A stretch of DNA of 64,000 nucleotides from Acanthochlamys bracteata (lineage: Eukaryota; Streptophyta; Magnoliopsida; Pandanales; Velloziaceae): NCBI GenBank assembly GCA_019914995.1, contig CM034135.1, positions 2,978,501 to 3,042,500 on the forward strand, given 5' to 3'. The notes beneath the pieces are model-generated. The model saw only the letters and a list, made by a program, of their open reading frames with translations, did not search any database and was not told the origin of the DNA. The position numbers were made by a program, and so were the translations under genes. How positions within the stretch are numbered: position 1 is the stretch's first letter; every line of letters begins with the position of its first letter. Below are positions 51,001-62,961 of this stretch, one piece after another.

Positions 51001-53892
51001 GAGCATGTTAAGAATACTGACTTTTCAAAGTCTTGCATGAACATGAACTCATACTCTCATACCTAGTAAACTCACATTATTTAGTGAGCCTATGAGAGCA
51101 AGCGAGGAGACGGTCACAACCTTTGACTATACCTGACAACCGCTGCTAAGATTTTCTAGGAATCACTAACTTAATATTTTCATTATGAATAATATGGATA
51201 TATATTGCTATGGGAATGCCCCCAAGGTTAGTTGGATTGTAGTCTTGTATCAATATTTTTTCTTCGTCTATTTATCTGCTTCTATACTTCATCTGCCAGT
51301 GGATAGATTTTCCTTATTATCCACAGCAAACAGACAACGTAAAATCCATTGATGCATAGCATTAATCTAACTTTTTTGGTCTTATGGAAGTAAAGTTGGG
51401 CACGCAGTACAGGACAAATTATGTGACATCACGCATGAGGTCATTTCTGATAAACAAAATTATTCTTTTAGACATAGTCCAGACTCTGGGAGTAGTACTT
51501 AGTTTAATCTAGAGCTCCAAATGTGAACACATGGAACCATGTCAGATATCTGCAGACCATATCTCTTGCCATGGAATGATGCTACTGTAAAATTCTTAGT
51601 TGATGGTATAAATTAATGCTCTGAGAATGGTTGCTGATCATTCTTGTCTTTTATTTTCTTGTTTTTCTGTCATATATTTCCCCACTTGCTTGAGAATGCA
51701 ATTTGATCTTCTTATTTTCATATTAATGCTAAGTAGCTTAAAATAGTACATCAATGAATTCCATTCTTTCTTATGTCATGCTGATATTGGTTTCTAATCA
51801 ACTAAATTAACAGAGAGCAAGAATCCACAAAATGGTATAGTTGTTAAAATGTCTGCTTATGGATGTTCCCTTGCGATTTCTGTTCACTGCGATAGGAATC
51901 AAGCTAAGGTATGTATTCCTTTTCCTTTAATAAATCATGTTTATACTAAAATGCTTTAGTAAGACAGTCTAACTACTAGTTTCTAATCTTTCTTTCAGGT
52001 GTCAAATATGTTGGAAAAATCAGGCGAATGTGACTATGTAAGTACACTGACAATGTGTTAGTGCGCAAAGTTGTCTAGTTAATTAATTACTCTTGATGGT
52101 GGTCACCATCACCTTGTTACGAAATTTGCAGTCTTTCTAGAAATCACTTAGACTTCTTTTCTGAGAGTATAACTGAATCCTTCTCAAGGTGGGATTAATA
52201 TTAACTGTTACTATGACAATTATTTTCTTACAGGCTACAATGTTAAGGCATCCATCTGGTTGTGCGGATATCTTTTCAGCTAAAGGGAAAGGATTAGGCT
52301 GGTTTTGGACTCTAATGATAATGTATACCAAGCTATCTAGTCTAAATTCTGCATCTTTGGATGATGTTTCCTTCATCAAGTAGATTAGTATATCAACTCA
52401 GGAGACTCCAATTTTTATGATTTGTTTTTGGAAATTCCAGAATTTTTTGCCTTCTTGTGGCATATATTATGGTGGGCACTGCATACAGGTTCTTCATCCT
52501 TGGAATTCATGATGCAGAAGTATGTTTTTCCTTACTTATCTATTTTGCTTTTCTCTTCCGTTATTGTTTGTATGTGGAAAGGCTACAATACTTCTAGTAC
52601 CATCATATGTTATACCCTGTCACGCATTACATCATTTTCTTGCACATACCTTCAGTAAAATGCCCTACATCCAGTTCTCTTAAGTGTTTATGTTTCAGAA
52701 TTGTGAGTAAAACCACTTAATTCATAATCCTGTGCTTCCATAAAATGGTAATTTTGAATAAAAATCATTAGTCATGCCATGGCTGCGACATCCGAATGGG
52801 CCACCTGTTTTCACTGACCTTTTACCATCAGTGATTCTAAGTGACTATTATTTTTGTATGCTGGTTCCTAGATGGCGCTAACTTGGCCTTCTAGCTTTTT
52901 GGCACCCCACCACCTGATTTCCAGCAGCAACATCTCTGCTTTTGTTGAAAATCAGCAAAGCTATGATATGAATAAACTGCTTATATATAAAAATTTGTGA
53001 AAAGATAGGAGATTATGATGTGTTTCCCTAGTCCAGCATTTACTGAGTATACGGATAGCTAACATTAAAAATTGAGCTCATAAACATGGTTAAAATACTG
53101 TCATGTGGTTTTTAACATTTCTTTCTAAAGGTAGATGTTTCAGATTCCTAACGGTTAGTCTGAGCAGCCTCTTTCCTTGAAAAAAAGAAGCTTTGGGTTC
53201 AATCTGATTCTCAGTTTCTATCTTTTATGGACATGGCGCCATGGGGGTTTCTTTTAGAAGCAGTCAGTCTCTTGGCATTGCAAATGGAATACTTTTAGGA
53301 GAGGAAAATGTGAGTGGACCTAGAAGTCTTGAAGGCATATTCTTTTTTTCTTTTTTCAATAAACATATTGAGATGCCTGTTGTGCAGTTTTTCCGTAGTT
53401 TCTAATTTGATATGCTTTTGTGTACGTTTGCCATTCATATGTAGTGTATTAAAGTTTTTGGAACAATTGGCTCGAAAAAAGCTTAATCATGGATGTGTTC
53501 TTCCCTGCTTTCCAATCTTTTATTTGCGTTGCTTGACGGCTTTATTTTCTTAATTGTAGGCCATTCCCAACTTGGGGTTTTGGCTCAGTTTACCTCGAAG
53601 AACCTGGGTAAGGCTCTCTATTCTAACTAACTTTTGTACTGCATGTCAATACTATTGCCTTTAGAAAAGAAGCAACTTTTGTGTTCTTGTTTAGTACATT
53701 CCTCTTGAAGCCATCTTGTTTGGTTATTATCCTCTTATTTCATTCGTTTAAATGTAGTCTTGTTTTTCATGTCAAGTGTGGCCATTTTGACCATATTTAT
53801 CCTACCTGCAGAGTTCACTTGGGTCTTTGGTAAGGAGATTTAGAGGTCAGTCCAGAGGTTCCAGGGCGTACTATGCTCGTGTTAACCAGTAA
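48012..53892 (+). CDS. type I membrane protein with Atg27 / mannose-6-phosphate-receptor-like lumenal domain
   Basis: Likely a Golgi/endosomal sorting or autophagy-linked receptor-like protein. Eleven exons: 48012-48175, 48869-48911, 49162-49215, 49490-49553, 50803-50859, 51814-51908, 51999-52037, 52234-52322, 52441-52519, 53560-53607 and 53812-53892 (TAA), giving 270 residues with all phases consistent. Residues 1-23 form a signal peptide (MTWHFATALLLCIDGLLIGS). The lumenal part is Cys-rich with conserved pairs (FGCQDCGGPLRCGMTC, YPVCKTIG, YGCSLAISVHCD, HPSGCADIF), as in MRH-fold domains. One membrane segment follows (WFWTLMIMII..CLLVAYIMVG) with AYRFFILGI, then a short cytoplasmic tail IPNLGFWLSLPRR and a basic RRFRGQSRGSRAYYARVNQ end. 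The first ATG in this frame is 48012; upstream codons lack an ATG. The exact partner or ligand is not deducible. Confidence 0.8.
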
Positions 53893-54388
53893 TGAGCAGA
53901 TCGTGCATATATTTAGTAAGAAGTTGGCCACGAATTGCTCATATTTTCTAGGGACTGAAGTCATATCGGGAGTGGTACAATGGTTGCTATGGGTTGAAAT
54001 TTCTATCAGGGATGTAGGATCAAATCACATTTATTTGTTTCCTTTGCAAATTTTGGTCGTTCAAGAGTTGGTAATCCAAATCAGTGATCATTTCTTGTAA
54101 TTCATTTGTATGATTTTCTTTGAAGAAGTTGCAAAATTCTAGTACCGATATTATTCTTTTCTAGTGTTGCAAAATGTTTATATCTAGTGTTATGTAAAAG
54201 TTTTCGGTCATTAATGTTGTTGCGAACGATGGTATAGACGTCAAAGTGGACATAGTTTGTTGCAGTTTTCTGTGACCAGATAATTTCGAGAGCGACTTTC
54301 AAGTTTGAAACGTGTCACCGTATTAAATCAAAAGTGTGTCTTTGTATTCCTGCGAAAATTTTCTGGTGGCCTGAAGCTGCGATCGGAA
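53893..54388. other. 3' region and spacer before the ZIP duplicates
   Basis: Probable 3' UTR of the 48-kb gene followed by non-coding DNA; short frames on both strands have no support. Confidence 0.5.
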
Positions 54389-54987
54389 ACAAAATATCTT
54401 TAAAGATTTTGCTTCCTTAATGCGTGTCATCGGTAATTAAATTATGTTACACTAGTATGTCGACATAGCTGGTAAATCATCTCGTTACTTTATTTAAAAT
54501 GTCAGAAGTCAAAGTACTTAACTGTAGAGTGTGTGTCGACATTTTTTGTTCATGTTATGATAATTTTCTCTTATATATTACTCTAATTCCAAATCAAACC
54601 CAAAATAATAATGAAGAAATTTACACTTGCAATCTTATTACTTCTTCTTTTGCAAACTCTATCCGTTTCTGTTAGTGGAGAAGAAGACTCATCATGCTCT
54701 ACAGAGAAAAACAACGACAACGAAAATCACAAAAAAGTTTTCGCCTTGAAAATAATCTCAATCTTTTCTATCTTATTTTCGAGCGTTGTTGGAGTTTGTA
54801 TACTGATCGTCGAGAAAAATATACTTGCATTGCACCTAGAAAAGAATGTTTTTTTCGTGATCAAAGCATTCGCCGCAGGAGTTATACTAGCAACCGGATT
54901 CATACATATACATCCCGATACGTTCGACTTTTATTTTTTCAGTCAATAAATTTATATAAAATACTGACTATTTCTAATTTAGTATGT
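54389..54987 (+). repeat. duplication block A (with truncated ZIP start)
   Basis: Aligns without gaps with 56116-56714 at a constant offset of 1727 bases. It includes about 220 bases of upstream sequence, the truncated ZIP frame and about 38 bases after its stop. Similarity stops abruptly at both edges. Confidence 0.85.
54611..54949 (+). pseudogene. truncated ZIP-family metal transporter, copy A
   Basis: 112-codon frame resembling only the N-terminal third of a plant ZIP (zinc/iron-regulated) transporter. It has a signal-like hydrophobic start (MKKFTLAILLLLLLQTL), a Cys-containing acidic linker, a first membrane segment (IISIFSILFSSVVGVC) and a second (FVIKAFAAGVILATGF) running into the HxxP region. 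It then diverges to DFYFFSQ and stops. Full-length ZIPs have about 340-360 residues and eight membrane segments, and I see no further ZIP exons downstream. Key positions are eroded: the usual PALHPEKD reads LALHLEKN and HVLPD reads HIHPD. A short open frame remains, so a small membrane peptide is not excluded, but decay is more likely. Confidence 0.75.
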
Positions 54988-55019
54988 GCTCTAAAATTAT
55001 AAAATACTGACTATTTCGA

Positions 55020-55046
55020 CTTTTACATGTACTTCCCGATGCGTTA
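55020..55046 (+). repeat. third, tiny ZIP-derived fragment
   Basis: ACATGTACTTCCCGATGCGTT here nearly equals the HVLPDTF-coding stretch of copy B (56631-56652). It is preceded by a second copy of the AAAATACTGACTATTTC words from just after the copy A stop. It looks like a rearrangement footprint. Confidence 0.5.
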
Positions 55047-55049
55047 TTA

Positions 55050-56115
55050 CCTCCTTAATTTTTTGGGAGTGCTCTAAAATAGAAAACTTTTTAAGAAAAA
55101 TGCAAGTGAACTAGACATCACTGCTGACTGACCAATAATCACTTTCCCAATAGATTCTTCAAGAAAAAAAATATTCGTTATTACCTCGATGATGTTAGAC
55201 TTTAACTAAAAAATTTTATTCAAATTATTGTAGCAGTAAATGAGTCTCTTAAGTATTCAACTTGTGTTAGTGGATGTGGTGGATCAAGATTAGTAAATAC
55301 AAAAGTCAAAATATTTTTATGGTGGGCTTTCAAAATTTCAAATCACTTTCAATTATTTCATCAGGTGTGTGTATCCATTTCCAAGACAAGTGATCGAGCA
55401 TGATCAAGATTATTTAGTTGTGAAACAAAATTATTTATGTATCTCAATAAATATGAAAAATTAGAATCGTTCAATATTTATAATTAATTATTTGATTGAC
55501 CGTATAGTTTATTTATATATTTACAAAAAATATAGATAATATTGTTGGTAATTGATTATATTGTGTAAACAATAATAATAGTTGTAGATTCAAATTATAG
55601 GAATACTACTACTCATGACGATCCTTATAGATTAAAATATTTGTATATATACTTAACAATAAAAAATTGCGTCTTCTGATACCAAAATAATAATACAATG
55701 GCTATTCCTAACCATATATTTCACTAAATGCAAGTGTTTAAGCTAAAATATGCAGCAGCTCATTTTATTTTAATCATTTTCAAATCGTTTTCTTAATTCT
55801 TCACGCATAACTACGGCATGCACACTTTGGCTCCATTGTGTGCATTTTATAAGTTTTTTTGTTAAAGAGCCATCTGTTGAAGTGAGCAATCTTTCATATA
55901 TGCTTTCATTGACTACAAATTAAGTACTTTCATCCACCACGTAAATTTCATATTTACTTTCATTTACTGTCGTCAATGTAATGAACTAGATATTTTAACT
56001 ACAAAACAACGTGAAGTTAACACAAAAGACGTTAAATTCAAAACCAATTGTCATCATCCCAAAAAAGATTTCAAGATAAAAAAACGTCGTTAATTTTTTG
56101 GGCGTGCTCTAAAGT
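55050..56115. other. spacer between the two ZIP fragments
   Basis: AT-rich, no supported gene. TTAATTTTTTGGG.GTGCTCTAAA occurs at both ends (about 55055-55080 and 56090-56115), suggesting the spacer itself is bounded by a short direct repeat. Confidence 0.5.
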
Positions 56116-56714
56116 ACAAAATATCTTCAAAGATTTTGCTTCCTTAATGCGTGTCACCGGTAATTATATTAGGTTACACTAATATGTCGACATAGCTAGT
56201 AAATCATCCCGTTACTATATTCAAAACGTCGGAAGTCAAAGTACTTAACTGCAGAGTATGTGTCGACATCTTCTGTTCATGTTATGGTAATTTTCTCTTA
56301 TATATTACTCTAATTCCAAATCAAATCCAAAATAACAATGAAGAAATTTACACTTGCAATCTTATTACTTCTTCTTCTGCAAACCCTACGCTTCTCTGTT
56401 AGTGGAGAAGAAGACTCATCATGCTCTATAGAGAAAAACAACGACAGTGAAAATCATAAAAAAGTTCTCGCCTTGAAAATAATCTCAATCTTTTCTATCT
56501 TATTTTCGAGCGTTGTTGGAGTTTGTACACCGATCCTCGGAAAAAATATACCTGCATTGCATCCAGAAAAGGATGTTTACTTCGTGATCAAAGCATTCGC
56601 CGCACGAGTTATACTAGCGACCGGATTCATACATGTACTTCCCGATACGTTCGACTTTTATTTTTTCAGTCGATAAATTTATATAAAATACTGACTATTT
56701 CTAATTTAGTATGT
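56116..56714 (+). repeat. duplication block B (with truncated ZIP start)
   Basis: Gapless counterpart of 54389-54987. The upstream part keeps the TATATATTACTC sequence and the whole leader, so the duplication carried any promoter with it. Confidence 0.85.
56338..56676 (+). pseudogene. truncated ZIP-family metal transporter, copy B
   Basis: Same 112-codon frame and same truncation point as copy A (DFYFFSR then stop). It keeps more of the family consensus: GKNIPALHPEKD, YFVIKAFAA, ILATGFIHVLPDTFD. However, the near-invariant Gly after KAFAA is Arg. By eye the two copies differ at about 17 of 112 residues but at only about five silent codon positions, which does not look like selection to keep the protein. 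No downstream exons for the remaining six membrane segments were found. Confidence 0.75.
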
Positions 56715-56719
56715 ATTTA

Positions 56720-57133
56720 ATAATATTATCAACAGAATCATTTCGATCGGTAAAAATCAATCAATATTTATCTTTTTTATAGTAGTATATATAATAAGTT
56801 ATATATATAATTTATAATTATTTTTATGTATAATTTATTTTTTCTTAGTTCTTCCTAACACTAGTAATAAATTCATGAATATTTTATAATAATAATTAAT
56901 TTATAAACTAATGATTAGTTATAAAGATGTAACTAAATTAATTTATAAATATGTATATAATATTATTTAATTATAATGAATAAGTAATTAATTAATAAAT
57001 TGTAAAATGTAAAATATGCTTTGCTAGTAATTGATACTTGCAAAAGGTTTATGAACATCTACGTCGCACCATATGAATTGATACATCATGCAAAATGCCT
57101 TTAGATTGCAAATATATACAAAGCCAAATATCA
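56720..57133. other. AT-rich spacer
   Basis: Very AT-rich with TATATAATTTATAA-type words; no gene. Confidence 0.5.
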
Positions 57134-57141
57134 TTCACAGC

Positions 57142-57701
57142 TAGGGATGGCAATTCGAATTCCTCGGTCGGTTTTGAATCGATCCATATAACCAGATCGA
57201 AATTATTCAACCCTAACCCGATCTATTTATTTATATGGATTAAAATTATCAATCCTAATCCAACTTATTTATAATCGGGTCAAATTCGGGTCGACCCATT
57301 TTAATTAAAATTATTAAATTAAAAATTAAAAATATTAATTTTTAATAATAATATATTAAGGTTATTAATTACGATATATCTAAAAAAAATATTAATTTTT
57401 GACAAAATTTATAAATTAAATATAAATTAGTTAAATTAAGATAAATTAAAAAATATATACATACAAATTAAATTCAAACTTTTAACTAATATTTTTTAAT
57501 TATTAAATAATATATACTATATAAATAATTATACGGGTTAAACGAAACAGTTTTGGATCAATTAGAACTCGACCCGAACTCATTTAAAATTTTCGAATTA
57601 ATTACGGGTCGACCCGAAATCGATCCGAATTCAACAAAGCTTTGATCTGAACCCGACCTTTTCAGATCGATTTTGGATCGGGTCGAAATTTATCACCCCT
57701 A
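57142..57701. mobile_element. hAT-type MITE with perfect 8-bp target duplication
   Basis: The element begins TAGGGATGGCAATT. The right end reverse complemented begins TAGGGGTGATAAATTTC. The flanking octamer TTCACAGC is identical at 57134-57141 and 57702-57709. 8-bp duplications with short TAGGG-like ends are diagnostic of the hAT superfamily. The interior is non-coding but rich in GGGTCGACCCG and GATCGGGTC palindromic words near both ends. Confidence 0.88.
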
Positions 57702-57709
57702 TTCACAGC

Positions 57710-58496
57710 CGTCATAACTATCATAATAAAATACAAGAAATATTGCATTTTAATTCCACAACAAACAGCCACCTACATAGCACCATCACTCTAAATTCTA
57801 ATAAATTTTCAGACAACAATCTAAAAATAATATAACAATTTAACAAATATTCCAACACAAAGTACAGTAAAGGTTATAATCTAGATAACAAATAATCTAA
57901 AAAATATTCACATTAAGCATCATTGTACTCAAAAATTTTCAATTCAATAAAACACAACAAATAATACAATTTTTTATAGTAAACACCACGATTACGATAA
58001 AGTCTCCCAAAGTGTCTTGGCACTGTCACTAAGTGCACATTCTGATCAGCACACATAGTGCACGCTTAAATTATCCCATCGTAACAAAGTAGTGGAAAAT
58101 CTAACACGTTAGTAGAAAGAATTCTTTATAGCTTTTGTAAAAGCATTTTTCTTTTCTTGGGTTGTAATATCTTATTAAATTGACTAATTTTAATTTATCT
58201 TATAAATTTTGATTTATTTTTAGTTATCTATGTAATACAATAATAATAATGTTGCTTGATTTATTTTCCGTCTTCTATTGATTTAGATTTTCAAATACAC
58301 GAATATCTTTCTTTTTTCGTATTTTCTTTCTTTATTTCTAGTTAGATTCCTTCAATCTTGCTGATATATTTGATACATATTAATAATTGTTATTAGTTAT
58401 GTTACATAAAAAGTTCTTAAAAAATAGCAATATTTAATATAAATTATTAAGTTGAGATATTTTAATTTTACCCACGCTTTATTTACCTATTTTTAC
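57710..58496. other. AT-rich spacer
   Basis: No supported gene or defined repeat. Confidence 0.45.
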
Positions 58497-58499
58497 TTA

Positions 58500-61100
58500 G
58501 GGCATATTTCGAGTTAGTGAAATTTCAGTTTTTTCCGACAGAATTGAAGTTCCACCGACTTATCACGTTTTATTCGCACACTGAATTTGGACTCGAGTTC
58601 CTAGTTCCACACGGGCGGAACTTCATTTCCACGCTGTTTTTAACTTCGTTGCAGTTCCTCTCTGCTTCTTCCCCTTTCTAACACGCTTTGCTTCTCAATT
58701 TCTTTCCCTTCCCGAACTCATTAAGCTCCAAAACTTCGTTGATCCACCGCTCTCCGGAACTCAGCGAGCTTCCGCTGAGCAAAATGTGTTCCCTTTGGTG
58801 CTATTTGTCTTCGTTTCTCCAGTAAAGTGCAAAGATCTGAATCGACGCGATCGTCCCATTTTCGGCACTCCGGCGCCGTTCTCCTTGGTGCTCTCCCTTT
58901 AGATTTTGTTTTTCTTCTCGCCGGCCTCCCCCGTGCTGTAGCTCCTATACCGTCGTTGCCAACTCCGGCAACTGTTCTAATCACCTCCCGGCAATGTAGG
59001 TATGTACACACTTACTGCTTTCTCGTTGAGATTTCAATATGTAATCGAAATTTCTCTAGTTTGATTTGTTTTCTGAAAAAATATGGATTGCTTCCAGACT
59101 GTTGTTCTAAAAATAAACAATTTTATTCAAGTTTGATTTTCTTTTCTCTGTTTGTAACTATCTAATTATGTTGAGCTCATCGCAGTTGTTTAGACTATCC
59201 TTCCAGTTAGTGGTTTTGTGATCATTCTCAATGTTAATGTCATTCAGGATCTTTCAAATGACTCTACTGGAGAACTCAGGAGGCTTCGCACATTTATTGA
59301 ATCTAACTTCTACGTATGTACATAGGTTGCAGCAAATGTGTACTCTTTTTTTGTTGTTTTAGTACTAGCATTGTTTGTTTGTCTATTGAATTCTTGAACC
59401 GAATAGCACTTTCCAAAAACTTAAAGTTCTTTTTTCTCCCCAAATTAAATTTCCTTATTCAAAGTGCATGGAAGACTCTAGTCTTCATAAATTTTCATCT
59501 GAAAGAGCAAATTTGGAGTTGAAGGAATACAAGTTTGCAATTCTCAGAGAAGCAATGTTCAGAAACCTAGCAACTTTCTTTCTTGCAGGTAAGCTAGTTA
59601 AAATTCATGTAATAGCTATTTGATTAGTGCTGAATTATTATACTCCTTTTAACTTTAAAATGACTGTGATGTTCCATACAACGACTTGTCATGTAATAGC
59701 TATTTGATTGCCATGGGAATTTTTAGTTCATGGTAGTAAATATATAATCATGTTAGGTTATAGTTGTCTGCTCATGTCAAACTTACAGTTGCTTTAGTAG
59801 AACCATTTGCTTCATATGGAGGTGATGTTGACTACAGCTACTCTTTAATAGTCAGTGCTTTGTTGTATTAGCAGGTATATTTGGTAGGAGCATCCAAAAC
59901 AAACTGTTTGAGGAACAAGTGGAGCACTCCTGAGTTTTTGTGGACAATGACAGGTGGAGCTACTTACAGCTTTGTCGTAATATATCCTTTGCTCTGGCAT
60001 GGTGCAAGCGTAGGCGCGTTGTGGAGTAATTTGTGTTTGTGCAGAAAATGCTCGTGTTCTTGGTGCAATTTCAGTCCATATTAAAGTGGTTTTAGTTGTA
60101 ATACGATTATATGTTGTTTTCTATTTCCTAATGTTCAAACTTTCAATAATGCAGTTTGCTTATTTCTATCTTGATCTTAGCAAGGGCGTTAGATGAAAAC
60201 ATGAGTATAAGCTGTTCTGTTTCCACTTTTGAAATAAGAAAAGCATTTTCCACTGCAGAAAAAGGTAAACATTTTTTTTATAAATATTTTATACCCAGTT
60301 TTTTAGTTTTTCCACTTTGGAAAGAAATTAATCAAATCAAACATATATATAAACTCTCGAGTCGTGACTCGGTTCCGAAATTTGGATTTCCAAACTCTTT
60401 CCCTTTATTTTTATATCAATTATAATATTAGTGTGATATATGTTTGTAACATATAATATTATAATATCAATTATAATGTAATATAAATATGATGTATTTT
60501 GTAATATGTCAAATTGTAATGTAGATTTTGACGTCAATTTAATAAGTGTAATGTACTATATAGCATGATATTATATAATATAAATTTGATATATTTTATG
60601 GCATTTAGTAATGCAATATCAAAATTTATCTTTTGTTATATTGTGTTATAAATGTTAGATATAAATTTATAATTTGTAGTATTATTATTTAAAAATTATA
60701 TTTTTATATGATAGATTTATTATATAATATATAAGTACTCTGTTAGTTAAGTAGGTTATACAATTATTAAATTTTATATATTAAGTATAGTTAAATTTTA
60801 TCTAAATAAATAATTAATAAAATTTATCATATTTAGTTTTTTATTTATAAATATTATATACCTCTTCTAATTTAATTTAGTGTTCATTTTAAAATGTAAT
60901 TGAAACATAAATACTGAACTATATTTTTACTTCATTTTTAAAAATTATTAAAACATAAAATCTGAACTCCACTTTCAACCTATTTCAAAAACCAATTGAA
61001 ACACAAAAATTAAACTTTACTTTCGACATATTTTTCAAAAAACTCTACTTTCTACTTTTCACTTTTACGAAACTCAGTTAAAGACATTTGAAACATGCAC
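58500..61100. mobile_element. candidate 2.6-kb PIF/Harbinger-like element carrying spliced sequence
   Basis: The left end GGGCATATTTCGA and the right end reverse complemented (GTGCATGTTTCAA) match at 10 of 13 positions. TTA flanks both (58497-58499 and 61101-61103), the PIF/Harbinger target. Near the right end three diverged direct repeats of about 50-60 bp (ATTGAAACA.AAA..TGAACT..ACTTT) occupy about 60895-61040. No transposase signature was recognised inside. The terminal repeat is short, so chance is not excluded. Confidence 0.4.
59248..59933 (+). CDS. unrecognised spliced frame (partial gene or captured fragment)
   Basis: Three consecutive exon-like segments with GT-AG borders and matching phases: 59248-59313 (DLSNDSTGELRRLRTFIESN and two more residues), 59465-59588 (MEDSSLHKFSSERANLELKE, then YKFAILREAMFRNLATFFLA) and 59875-59933, ending EEQVEHS and a TGA stop. 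The reading looks like helical protein with one hydrophobic stretch. The 5' end is unresolved. A candidate leading exon lies in the GC-richer segment about 58780-58999, ending at a GTATGT donor, but in the matching phase its last codon would be a stop, so translation may start elsewhere. I do not recognise the family. The GC-richer block 58650-59000 contrasts with the AT-rich surroundings. Confidence 0.33.
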
Positions 61101-61227
61101 TTACTTGAATCGACCCTTTCTACGCTACCAGCTCTCTAGCGACGTACCAACCCTTACATATACTTATCCGCTGTGATTGATCCTTATTGATTTTTGTCAA
61201 TGCTTAGGGACACTATTGGAATATTTG

Positions 61228-62265
61228 AGAGTGTTTACTAAAAAATAATTTTTTAAAAAAAGTATTTAAAATTTTTTTAAATACGAGTTTAATTTTTTTT
61301 AATTTCAAAAATTTTAATAAAAGTAATTAATAATTAAATTTTATGATGTAAAATTTTTCTTTATTTTTAATATTTTTAAAAATTATAAAATATTCTAAAA
61401 ACTTTGTTAAAAAATATAAAATAGAAAATTATAATAAAAAAACAAAAAAAACTTTGTGAATATCCACTATACTTATCGGTACTTACTAGCCTGAGCGACC
61501 ATTATCAACTCTTAACGATACTTTACAAACAGTTTATCATTCCTTTATTCGCTCTTATCTACCGATCTTTACAAATCATATCCTTAAGACTAGTGATGCA
61601 GAGAATATCTAGCAATGCTTTTAAAAAAAATATTTTTTGAAATAAAAACTATTAAACTTTTTCTTAAATAGGTTTTATATTTTTATTTTAAAAACAATAA
61701 TAGAAAATAATAATAAAATTTCAAACGTAAATCTTTTTGTAGTTTTTAGAATTTTTAAAAATTTTATAAAAAATTTAGAGTGAAAAAAATATAAGTTTTA
61801 CTAACGAGCTCATAGACAACATAGCAAATTATTCTGTGTACTGAAACAGGAAAATAAGCAAAACCTGTTTTATTTACATATTTATAAATATTAAAAAATA
61901 GACACATTTATACGTTCACAAAATAATATATTCTATAGATTCACATTTACAAATATTTAAAAATAAACATACTTTGGCGTCTCGTCTCATGAATTTTGAA
62001 CCAAGCATTTAAACGATTACAGTTTTACCCTTCATGTTCATGTTAAGATTGTGAGAATACTTAGAATTGCTTACAAAAAAAAATTCTAAAATAAAATAGT
62101 AATTTAAATTTTTTTAAAATACAAATTTTAAAATAAAATTAATAAGATATAACAAAAATTTACGACGTACATTTATTTATACTGTAGCAAAATTAAAAAA
62201 ATTCATAGAATATTATAAAATATTAAAAAAATAAATATAAAAATAAAAAAACTATTGAAACGGAT
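61228..62265. repeat. cluster of AT-rich MITE-family copies
   Basis: Three copies by eye: about 61228-61460 (GAGAGTGTTTACTAAAAAAT...), 61605-61800 (CTAGCAATGCTTTTAAAAAA...) and 62055-62265 (TTAGAATTGCTTACAAAAAA...). Each has the AAAATTTTA..AATAATAAT interior of the family. Ends are approximate and copies are eroded. Confidence 0.4.
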
Positions 62266-62420
62266 TGTCAAATAGTCTATGCTATCAATCCAAAGCTAAT
62301 GGGCGATACATAAGCGTCGGGGTTACGAGAAACCTTAGTGTTATGGACTGATTATCCGCAAAATTTTATGTTCTTGTTTACGGGATAATTTAAGACAAAT
62401 TTCAAGACATAATTATTCCT

Positions 62421-62961
62421 AGCAAGTGCAGCGAAAATAGCGAGAATTTTGCGCTAAAAAATATACAATTGACAAATATAAACAAAACACGATAATTATG
62501 TAAAAAAAATCTCACTAATTTGAAAGAAAAATCCACGGACCATACAAAAAAAACGATACTATTAAAATAATTGAGTTACTATATTCACTCCTTTCGGGAG
62601 AACAACCAATGTTTTATTGCCGTAAGCAAAACACGCTCAATTATAATAGTATAAGAAAATCTCACAAAAATATATATCACACAATGTCCCACACGTGCAC
62701 CGTTGCTGTCTGTAGCACTACTGCACTAGTAGATTTCCGCAACACACAGCAATTTTTGCACGTTATCATGCACTGTTGTTATTCCTTATCGATTGCTCTC
62801 TTTTCTTGCGGCTGCCACGTTCACCTTGCGGCTACCACCTCAAAAGAACAACACACTCTCCATCCTAATTAGCCCTAACTTAATAAATAGATAGAACTAA
62901 TTAAAAGATAAATAAGCTCAATAACATATAAAGTCTAATGCAAATTATTTTTATCCTAACA
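62421..62961 (-). mobile_element. 3' LTR of a Ty1/copia-like element
   Basis: On the minus strand the LTR opens TGTTAGGATAAAAATAATTT at 62961. It includes a TATATAT stretch, an AATAAAACATTG polyadenylation-like region near 62610, and TTTCGCTGCACTTGCTAGGA at the end. This start/end style is common in plant copia LTRs. Upstream, AGTGCGAGTT (62962-62971) is a mutated form of the usual copia polypurine tract AGTGGGAGAT. The end at about 62421 is approximate. Confidence 0.55.

Noticed and set aside
59881-60084. 67-codon frame with a hydrophobic stretch, alternative reading of the 59.9-kb segment
   Set aside because: Out of phase with the two preceding exon-like segments; the phase-consistent reading stops at 59933. 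Kept in mind as an alternative.
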